The translations under genes were made by a program, and so were the position numbers. Below the pieces are notes generated by a model that was not told the DNA's origin, ran no database searches, and saw nothing but the letters and a program-made list of their open reading frames with translations. Of a stretch of 5,525 nucleotides of DNA, positions 1 to 5,363 are shown piece by piece; position 1 is the first letter of the stretch; each line of letters starts with the position of its first letter. Source of the stretch: Pseudomonadota bacterium (GTDB lineage: Bacteria; Pseudomonadota; Gammaproteobacteria; Xanthomonadales; Rhodanobacteraceae); assembly GCA_021798675.1 (NCBI GenBank), contig JAJZGE010000160.1, forward strand, positions 1-5,525. The letters run 5' to 3'.

Positions 1-66
1 GGGGCGTACCTGGTACTTGCCTGATGCAGCCCCCATATCCACCTCGGCCGGATAGGAATGGGACGC

Positions 67-1542
67 TTACAAGCCCTTCGCCGCCTGCGCCACCGCGCGG
101 AACAGCGCACGCCCCTTGTTCATCGTCTCCTCCCACTCGGCGGCGGGATCGGAGTCGTAGACGATGCCGGCGCCGGCCTGCACATGCAGGCGGCCGTCCT
201 GGATCACCGCGGTGCGGATCGCGATCGCGGTGTCGGCGTCGCCCCACCAGCCAATCCAGCCGATCGCGCCGGCGTAGATGTTGCGCTTGTACGGCTCCAG
301 CTCCTGGATGATCTCCAGCGCGCGGATCTTCGGCGCGCCGCTGAGCGTGCCGGCCGGGAAGGTGGCCTTGAGCACGTCCATGTAGCTGAGGCCGGGCTTC
401 GCCGTACCCTGCACCTGCGAGACGATGTGCATCACGTGCGAGTAGCGCTCGATCACGAACGACTCGCTGACCTCGACCGTGCCGGTCTCGCTGATACGGC
501 CGATGTCGTTGCGGCCCAGGTCGATCAGCATCACGTGCTCGGCGCGCTCCTTCGGGTCGGCCAGCAGCTCCGCCTCCAGCACCTTGTCCTCTGCCTCGGT
601 GGTGCCGCGCTTGCGCGTGCCGGCCAGCGGTCGCACCAGCACCTTGCCGTCCTTCAGCCGCGCCAGGATCTCCGGCGAGGAACCCACGATCTGGGTATCG
701 CCGAGATCGACGAAGTACATGTACGGCGAAGGGTTCAGCGCGCGCAGCGCGCGGTACACGTCCACCGGCCGCGCGTTGAAGCCCACGCTCAGTCGCTGCG
801 ATGGCACCACCTGGAAGATGTCACCGGCGCGGATGTACTCCTTGGCCTTCTCCACCATCGCCTCGAACTCGGCCTTGGTGAAGGAGGACTTGAAGTCGCC
901 CTCGTCCAACGCGACCGACTGGGCCAGCTGCGGATAGGAGGCGCCGCCCTGGCGCAACCGGTAGACCAGTGCGTCGAGCCGTCGCTGGGCGTTGGCGTAG
1001 GCCTGCGGCTGCGCGGGATCGGCATGCACGATCAGGTACAGACGACCCTTGAGGTTGTCGAATACGGCGACTTCCTCGGCCAACATCAGCAGCACGTCGG
1101 GCGTGCCAAGCTCGTCGGCGCGGTTCCACTGCGCCAGCCGTGGCTCGATGTAGCCGATGGTCTCAAAACCGAAGTAGCCGACCAGGCCGCCGCTGAACGC
1201 GGGCAATTGCGGCAGGCGCGGCACGTCGTACTGCTGACGGAGTTTCTCGATCTCGGCGAGCGGATCGTCCAGATGGCGGCGCTCGGTGATCTCGCCCGAA
1301 TCTTCCACTTCCATCTCGTGTCCACGCAGGCGGTACACGCGCCTGGCCGGCAGGCCGATGATCGAATAGCGCCCCCAGGTGGCGCCACCCTCGACCGACT
1401 CGAACAGGAAGGTGTAAGGGCCGTCGGCCAGCTTCAGGTACACCGACAACGGCGTATCGAGGTCGGAAAACACCTCGCGCACCAGCGGGATGCGGGTGTG
1501 GCCTTGCGCAGCCAGCGCGTCGAAGTCGCTACGGGAGATCAC
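67..1542 (-). CDS. trpE: Anthranilate synthase component I (TrpE)
   Basis: Cytoplasmic enzyme that, with the glutamine amidotransferase TrpG, converts chorismate and glutamine (or ammonia) to anthranilate, the first committed step of tryptophan synthesis. The 491-residue protein is full length for the family. Residues ~25-170 form the N-terminal domain, and the FLFES segment (45-49) is the family's tryptophan feedback-binding motif. The chorismate-binding domain (~225-485) shows AGDIFQ (239-244), GSSPE (287-291), RPLAGTRKRG (304-313), the EHVMLIDLGRND block (335-346), His372, PAGTLSGAPK (396-405), QAGAGIVYDSDP (455-466) and the metal-ligand glutamates E469/E472. PAGTLSGAPK favours TrpE over PabB, which usually has a PGGS-ITGAPK form. 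The start is GTG: an in-frame TGA lies 15 nt upstream, so no earlier start exists, and MISRSDF fits the family N-terminus. No clear Shine-Dalgarno is visible. No trpG is seen in the 66 nt downstream. Nothing appears damaged. Confidence 0.97.
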   Translation of the reverse strand: MISRSDFDALAAQGHTRIPLVREVFSDLDTPLSVYLKLADGPYTFLFESVEGGATWGRYSIIGLPARRVYRLRGHEMEVEDSGEITERRHLDDPLAEIEKLRQQYDVPRLPQLPAFSGGLVGYFGFETIGYIEPRLAQWNRADELGTPDVLLMLAEEVAVFDNLKGRLYLIVHADPAQPQAYANAQRRLDALVYRLRQGGASYPQLAQSVALDEGDFKSSFTKAEFEAMVEKAKEYIRAGDIFQVVPSQRLSVGFNARPVDVYRALRALNPSPYMYFVDLGDTQIVGSSPEILARLKDGKVLVRPLAGTRKRGTTEAEDKVLEAELLADPKERAEHVMLIDLGRNDIGRISETGTVEVSESFVIERYSHVMHIVSQVQGTAKPGLSYMDVLKATFPAGTLSGAPKIRALEIIQELEPYKRNIYAGAIGWIGWWGDADTAIAIRTAVIQDGRLHVQAGAGIVYDSDPAAEWEETMNKGRALFRAVAQAAKGL

Positions 1543-1600
1543 GGATGGACCATTTCATGGGAGGTAGGCCGTACACGATAGCAGGGCGGCGCGGATTTCC

Positions 1601-1616
1601 GGATGGACGTCCATCC
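1601..1616. repeat. Perfect 16-bp palindrome between kinase gene and trpE
   Basis: GGATGGACGTCCATCC is its own reverse complement. On the minus strand the symmetry extends outward to TCCGG / CCGGA if one inserted G is allowed. A further copy of the half-site GGATGGAC lies at 1543-1550, abutting the trpE GTG codon. The palindrome begins 8 nt past the kinase stop codon and lies about 59 nt before the trpE start. No T-run follows on the minus strand, so it does not look like an intrinsic terminator. A dimeric-repressor operator or a transcript hairpin is possible. The identity of any binding protein is unknown. Confidence 0.6.
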
Positions 1617-1624
1617 CGGAGCGG

Positions 1625-3652
1625 CTACAACCGCTGCCGCGGCATCCCATGCAGGCGCAGACAGAAGGCCACGCCGCTGCCGTCGTCGAGGTTGCGCGCA
1701 CTGGCGATGCCGCCGTGGCGCTCGGCCACCAACCGCACTACGTAGAGGCCCAGGCCGAGATGCGGCGCATCCCCGGGGGTGGCCTTGTCGCGCAGGCTCA
1801 CCAGCGAATCGAACAGCCGGCCATGCATCGCCGCGGGCAGCGGCGGCCCCTGGTTGGCCAGCTCGATCTCGGCGCCGCCATCGATGGCATGCAGCGACAG
1901 GCGCAACCAGCCGTCGGGCGGGGTGAAGGAGAGCGCGTTGTCGAACAGCTTGTCCAGCGCCTGCGCGATCGGTTCGGGCGCGCAGTGCAGCCGCAGCGGC
2001 GTATCCGGCAGCACGCATTCCAGCCGGCGCGCCCCGGCCAGCGGACGGTAGGCCGCCGCGCAGCCACGCACCACCTCGCGCAGGTCTACGTCCTCCGGCT
2101 CGGCGGCGGCGATCGCGCGCTCCATGCGGCTGGCCTCGCTCATTGCGCGCACCAGCGCGCCCAGCCGCGCCACGCCATCGCGCGCACGCGCCAGGTAGGG
2201 CTGGGCGTCCGGCGGCAGGTCGGCCTGCTCCAACAGGATGTGCTCGAGGTTGTCCAGCGAGGACTTCACGATCGCCAGCGGCGTATTGAGCTCGTGCGAC
2301 AGCTTGGAGGCCAGCGTGCGCAGGTAGTCGGTGTAGCCGCCGACGGCCTCGAACAGCTTTTCGAAGCTGCGGGCGAGGTCGCCGATCTCGTCCGGATCGC
2401 CGGTCATCGGGAAGCGTCCCCGCTCCAACGAACCGTCCAGGCGTCCATCCGACAATTGTGCAAGCTCGGCGGCGTTGCGCAGGCGTCCCAGGCGCAGGCT
2501 GAGGCGCGTGGCGAACAGCAACAGGATCGCGCCGGCAACCAGCAGCACGCCGAAGCTGGTCAGCAGCAAGCCGAACAGTGCACGGTTCGCCAGCAACGGC
2601 ACGGCGCGACTGGCCTGCTCCAGCAACAGCACGCCAAGCACCTTGCCGTCCCGCTCGATGGGCACCGCCGCGGAGAGCACTACGCTGCCGCGCTCCTCGC
2701 CGCTGCGCCACACGCTCACCGGCTGGCCGGCGCGCGCATGCAACACCTCCGGGGTATCCAGCTTCGGCACCTCCTGCGCCCACAGGTTGGCGTTTTCCAG
2801 ACGTGTCGCCAGCAGCGAGCGGTAGATCAGCGAGGCGAACCAGCCTGGCTGATCCGCTGCACCGGATGCGGTGGTCAACTTGCCGCTGCGCGCCAGCAAC
2901 CACCCTTGCGGCGACAACACGCGCGCCTGCGTGCGATCCGGCGCGAGGTTGGCGAGCTCGCCGGAGAGCGCGGCCGAATAGTCCAGCAGCGGCCGGGTCT
3001 GCAGCGCCATGCGGTCGCCGCCGTCCGTCGCCACGTACGCGCCGATGCCCAGCGCCTGCAGGGCCAGGTCAACCGGCAGGCGCAACTCGACCCGGAAGCC
3101 GCTGCCGTCCTCCTGCCATTGCGCGGGGAACTCCACGGGCAAGCCGGCCACCGGCGCTCCCAGCGCACTGGCGGTGATCGCACCCGGCGCGTCGCTTTCC
3201 AGAAGATAACGCTGGGTACCGGCCGCGTTGGTCAGCGCGAGATTGAGATGGTCGGCGGCCAGTGCGCTCATGCCATCCATCGTGTCGGCACGGGTGCGCC
3301 GGGTGTCGCGCACCTGGGCGTAGAGATAGAGCCCGCTCGCGTCCTCGGCCAGCAGTAGCTGGCCGCGCACGCCGAACGACTGGCTCCACGGCGTCAGCGG
3401 CGCCCAGTCGTCGCCGTAACCGTCCACGGTGATCGGATCGACCGCCCGTTCCACGTACCATGCCGCGTCACCCTGCGGCAGCGGCGCATGCGTCACCACC
3501 AGGCTGCGTGCCACCGCGCGCGCCGAAGCGATCAGTGCCTGCGCCTGCCCTTCGCGCAGCAGCACCTCCATTTGCCGCACGTACAACCAACCGGCCACCG
3601 GCAGCGCCAGCGTGCACAACGCGACGAGCAGAAGCTTGCGGCGAAGGCTCAT
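1625..3652 (-). CDS. Membrane sensor histidine kinase, PdsS-like (CBM9-like periplasmic sensor)
   Basis: Inner-membrane kinase (675 aa) predicted to phosphorylate the response regulator encoded two genes upstream. Order of parts: membrane segment ~6-25; periplasmic region ~26-355; second membrane segment ~356-380; HAMP-like linker ~381-435; dimerisation/phosphoacceptor helix with SHELNTPL (His453); ATP-binding domain with N-box DNA (Asn572) and G2 box GLGL (633-636). Residues ~69-200 (VDGYGDDW at 76-83, LYLYAQVRD at 108-116, then a D-x-L-x-L strand and FRVELRLP) look like a CBM9/DOMON-type sugar-binding fold; ~240-345, ending in DGKVLGVLLLEQ, look Cache-like. The G1 box reads NQGPPLP instead of D-x-G-x-G, and FDSLVSLRD precedes PHLGLGL. 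From memory, these features match the dedicated-sortase-system kinase family (TIGR03785); this is inference. The ATG at 3652 was chosen because it follows the upstream stop by 7 nt and begins directly before the first membrane helix; a 34-codon extension would run into the upstream gene. The ligand is unknown. Confidence 0.93.
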   Translation of the reverse strand: MSLRRKLLLVALCTLALPVAGWLYVRQMEVLLREGQAQALIASARAVARSLVVTHAPLPQGDAAWYVERAVDPITVDGYGDDWAPLTPWSQSFGVRGQLLLAEDASGLYLYAQVRDTRRTRADTMDGMSALAADHLNLALTNAAGTQRYLLESDAPGAITASALGAPVAGLPVEFPAQWQEDGSGFRVELRLPVDLALQALGIGAYVATDGGDRMALQTRPLLDYSAALSGELANLAPDRTQARVLSPQGWLLARSGKLTTASGAADQPGWFASLIYRSLLATRLENANLWAQEVPKLDTPEVLHARAGQPVSVWRSGEERGSVVLSAAVPIERDGKVLGVLLLEQASRAVPLLANRALFGLLLTSFGVLLVAGAILLLFATRLSLRLGRLRNAAELAQLSDGRLDGSLERGRFPMTGDPDEIGDLARSFEKLFEAVGGYTDYLRTLASKLSHELNTPLAIVKSSLDNLEHILLEQADLPPDAQPYLARARDGVARLGALVRAMSEASRMERAIAAAEPEDVDLREVVRGCAAAYRPLAGARRLECVLPDTPLRLHCAPEPIAQALDKLFDNALSFTPPDGWLRLSLHAIDGGAEIELANQGPPLPAAMHGRLFDSLVSLRDKATPGDAPHLGLGLYVVRLVAERHGGIASARNLDDGSGVAFCLRLHGMPRQRL

Positions 3653-3659
3653 CCCGTCT

Positions 3660-4232
3660 TCAACGCTTCGTTGCCTCGACGTAGCGCTCGTAGCGCGCGT
3701 CGGTCGCCACCTGCATGAAAGCCTCAAGCAACGCCCGCTGCTCGACATCGCCATCGGCGAAGCTCATCGACCAGCTCAGGCGGATGCCGCTTTCCTTGCC
3801 GGGGTCGCAGAACACCACCGCGTCATCGATGCGGTCGCTGCCCTGGTACAGCACCCCCGCACAGGGCATGTGCGGATTGCCGATGTGGATATCGGTGGCG
3901 TGGCCCTTGGGATCTCGCTGCAGGTATTGCTTGCGATCGGCCGCCACTTCGTCGGCCAGCGTCGCCAGCTTGCGCGGCCAGGTGTTGAGCACCATCACCC
4001 GCTCGGGCTTGCCCGTCCACTCGCCCTGGTAGAGCACGGCATCGACGCCGATGGCCTTGGCGTAGGTGCAGCAATCGCGCGTCCAGCCCGGCGGACTCGC
4101 CACCGCGATGGCCCACGCAGGCGCATCACCGTCGCGCACGCCGTGGGCCAGCATGTCGTCGCTGGCTTGCGCGGCCATCGCACACGTGCAGACAACGGAC
4201 AGGGTCAGGGCCAGCAAGCGGCGCACGTTCAC
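3660..4232 (-). CDS. Secreted/periplasmic hypothetical protein with four cysteines
   Basis: I do not recognise this family. The 190-residue product begins with a clear Sec signal peptide: basic NVRR, hydrophobic core LLALTLSVVCTCAM, and a probable signal-peptidase-I site after AMA (20) or AQA (23). No lipobox is visible (the residues before the signal cysteines are SVV and CT). The mature part has four cysteines (C54, C55, C124, C142), compatible with two disulfides in the periplasm. The pentapeptide VLYQG occurs twice (66-70 and 127-131). The start is uncertain: GTG codons occur at 4241, 4232 and 4226. I chose 4232 because it gives a GTGA overlap with the regulator stop (4231-4229) and has GGTGG a few bases upstream. 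It lies between the regulator and kinase genes, 7 nt before the kinase start, so co-transcription and a role in signal perception or output are inferred. Reading-frame integrity and codon use look like those of its neighbours. Confidence 0.85.
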   Translation of the reverse strand: MNVRRLLALTLSVVCTCAMAAQASDDMLAHGVRDGDAPAWAIAVASPPGWTRDCCTYAKAIGVDAVLYQGEWTGKPERVMVLNTWPRKLATLADEVAADRKQYLQRDPKGHATDIHIGNPHMPCAGVLYQGSDRIDDAVVFCDPGKESGIRLSWSMSFADGDVEQRALLEAFMQVATDARYERYVEATKR

Positions 4233-4918
4233 GGCTTCCACCGATAACCCACGCCATGCACCGTCTCGATGGCGTCGAATTCCGGCGCCACCGCGATGAA
4301 CTTCTTGCGGATGCGCTTGATGTGCGAGGTGATGGTGGCGTCGTCAACCACCAGCTCCGCCTCGCGCATCAGCTGGTCGCGGTTCTTCACGTGGCCCGGG
4401 AAGCGGATCAGCGTATGCACCATCCAGAACTCGGTGACGGTAAGCGGCACCTCCACACCGTCCCAGGTGATGCGCATGCGCTCGGATTCCATCTTCAGCG
4501 GGCCGTGCTCGATCACCGTCTCGCTGGTCGCCGGCGCCTTCAGCGACTCGATGCGCCGGAACAGCGCGGCGATACGTGCAGCAAGCTGGTGCAGGCTGGT
4601 GTCCTTGCTGAGGTAATCGTCCGCGCCGAGGCGCAGGCCGGAGATCACATCGAAATCCGAATCGCGCGCGGTCAGGAAGATGATCGGCAGCGTGGCGGAC
4701 TTCGCGCGCAGCTCGCGGCACAGGTCGAAACCGCCTTCCGGTTCGTCGCCGAGGCCGATGTCGATGATTACCAGTTCCGGCAGCTTGATCGCGAACGCGT
4801 TGGACGCGTCCTGCCGCGAGCCATAACCGCGGGTGTCGTAGCCAAAGCGGTTGAGCGCCTCGACGTAGTTGGCGCGGATCAATGGTTCATCTTCGACGAT
4901 GGCGATGCTGCGGCCCAT
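4229..4918 (-). CDS. OmpR/PhoB-family response regulator, PdsR-like
   Basis: Cytoplasmic DNA-binding regulator, 229 residues, the usual length for the OmpR class. The receiver domain spans ~1-122: acidic cluster E9-D10-E11, phosphoacceptor D53 in the VIIDIG strand, T83 in FLTAR, GADDYL, and the invariant lysine K105. The winged-helix domain spans ~135-229: LTVTEFWMVHTL, then the recognition region VDDATITSHIKRIRKKF (191-207), ending in the usual GVGYRW wing. GHVKNRDQLM and DDATITSHIKRIR resemble, from memory, the regulator of the proteobacterial dedicated sortase system (TIGR03787), in keeping with the kinase downstream; that subfamily call is inference. The ATG is supported by AGGGAG (complement of 4925-4930) six bases upstream. 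It is the first gene of a compact operon with the secreted protein and the kinase. Its target genes cannot be read from this window. Confidence 0.96.
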   Translation of the reverse strand: MGRSIAIVEDEPLIRANYVEALNRFGYDTRGYGSRQDASNAFAIKLPELVIIDIGLGDEPEGGFDLCRELRAKSATLPIIFLTARDSDFDVISGLRLGADDYLSKDTSLHQLAARIAALFRRIESLKAPATSETVIEHGPLKMESERMRITWDGVEVPLTVTEFWMVHTLIRFPGHVKNRDQLMREAELVVDDATITSHIKRIRKKFIAVAPEFDAIETVHGVGYRWKP

Positions 4919-4924
4919 GGGCGG

Positions 4925-4930
4925 CTCCCT
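4925..4930 (-). promoter_or_regulatory. Ribosome binding site of the response regulator
   Basis: On the minus strand this reads AGGGAG, six bases before the ATG at 4918. It is the clearest Shine-Dalgarno sequence among the genes of the window and fixes the regulator start. No convincing -35/-10 pair was found by eye between it and the divergent ORF at 5105. Confidence 0.7.
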
Positions 4931-5104
4931 GTTGGATGGCGCGATGCAATGGCGCGCAGCGTGCTATGCGCGCGCAGATGGCGCAAGCCACATGCTCCCG
5001 CTGCCCGCGTTTTGCCATAAGCCGTCAGCAGCCGGCCTCGACCTCGCCGCCAGCGCGACCGCGCCACGGCGTGAGATGGACCCATCGCTCCCCCGGATGC
5101 CGCC

Positions 5105-5224
5105 ATGACCCGCAACGAAGCTGCCGACCGCGACCCCAATGCCGAACTGCGCAGTTTCGAACCGCTGCGGGTGACGCTGGCGCTCGGCGCCTTGCTGCTC
5201 GGCCTGCTGGTAGGGCTGTACTGA
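5105..5224 (+). CDS. 39-residue single-pass membrane protein, unknown
   Basis: A small ORF, ATG to TGA, 39 residues. The first ~22 residues are polar and acidic (MTRNEAADRDPNAELRSFEP). They are followed by one hydrophobic stretch of about 16-17 residues (VTLALGALLLGLLVGLY) that reaches the C-terminus, so the product would be a tail-anchored or single-span inner-membrane peptide. Third codon positions are almost all G or C, as expected of a real gene in this genome. No strong Shine-Dalgarno is seen; CCGGA lies about 8-12 bases upstream. A four-codon frame (ATG at 5098) ends in a TGA overlapping this ATG, which could allow coupled initiation. It diverges from the regulator gene with 186 nt between the starts and is followed by a plus-strand terminator. 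The family is not recognised. It might be a regulatory micropeptide of a membrane kinase or transporter, but nothing in the sequence proves that. Confidence 0.6.
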   Translation: MTRNEAADRDPNAELRSFEPLRVTLALGALLLGLLVGLY

Positions 5225-5250
5225 CACCTTATCCCGTGGACGGCCTGAAT

Positions 5251-5282
5251 GCGGCCAGCGCGCACGGAAGCGCGCCGGCCGC
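5251..5282 (+). repeat. Long GC inverted repeat (hairpin)
   Basis: Arms of 13 nt, GCGGCCAGCGCGC (5251-5263) and GCGCGCCGGCCGC (5270-5282), pair with a single A-C mismatch around the loop ACGGAA. It begins 27 nt after the stop codon of the 39-codon ORF. No T-run follows, so it is not a standard terminator by itself. It could protect the 3' end of the transcript or form the first stem of a small RNA. Confidence 0.65.
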
Positions 5283-5336
5283 GGGGGCTAGCAAGCGGCC
5301 GACCTTCCCTTTTCCTCCATGCGTGTGGTTCCTTCG

Positions 5337-5363
5337 ATCCCCTCCACGCGAGGGGATTTTTTT
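5337..5363 (+). terminator. Intrinsic (Rho-independent) terminator
   Basis: A perfect 8-bp stem, ATCCCCTC (5337-5344) and GAGGGGAT (5350-5357), closes a five-base loop CACGC. It is followed by an uninterrupted run of seven T (5357-5363). There is no matching A-run on the left, so it works for plus-strand transcription only. It ends whatever transcript carries the 39-codon ORF or a local small RNA. Confidence 0.9.

Larger units (their letters stand above)
5225..5363 (+). ncRNA. Candidate structured 3' UTR or small RNA
   Basis: Between the 39-codon ORF and the terminator lie 139 nt without a gene on either strand. The stretch holds a GC-rich hairpin (5251-5282), then a 16-base tract of pyrimidines only (5303-5318, CCTTCCCTTTTCCTCC), then the terminator stem. 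CU-rich unpaired segments that pair with Shine-Dalgarno sequences are known from bacterial sRNAs such as Xanthomonas sX13. The 5' end is not defined. CTGACA (5221-5226) with CTGAAT 18 nt later is only a weak promoter match. It may simply be the untranslated tail of the small-protein mRNA. Confidence 0.3.

Noticed and set aside
6..16. Short palindrome GTACCTGGTAC downstream of trpE
   Set aside because: Only 5-bp arms with a one-base centre and no T-run. This is too short to support as a terminator or operator.
58..1581. Long plus-strand open frame (507 codons) opposite trpE
   Set aside because: It is antisense to a complete, motif-rich TrpE. The translation is rich in H, R, Q, L and V with no recognisable domain, a typical GC-rich shadow.
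1539..2903. Minus-strand frame of 454 codons overlapping the kinase and the trpE start
   Set aside because: Arg/Ala/Gly-rich shadow of the kinase in another frame. Only its last four codons matter, as the MVHP mini-ORF discussed separately.
1649..3358. Long plus-strand open frame (569 codons) opposite the kinase gene
   Set aside because: It is antisense to the kinase, is dominated by R, Q, A and H, and shows no domain or plausible start context.
3653..3754. 34-codon N-terminal extension of the kinase
   Set aside because: It overlaps the end of the secreted-protein gene, has shadow-like composition and would place a non-signal segment before the first membrane helix; ATG 3652 fits better.
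4919..5104. Divergent promoters between the response regulator and the 39-codon ORF
   Set aside because: They must exist if both genes are transcribed, but no -35/-10 pair with reasonable matches and spacing was found by eye on either strand.
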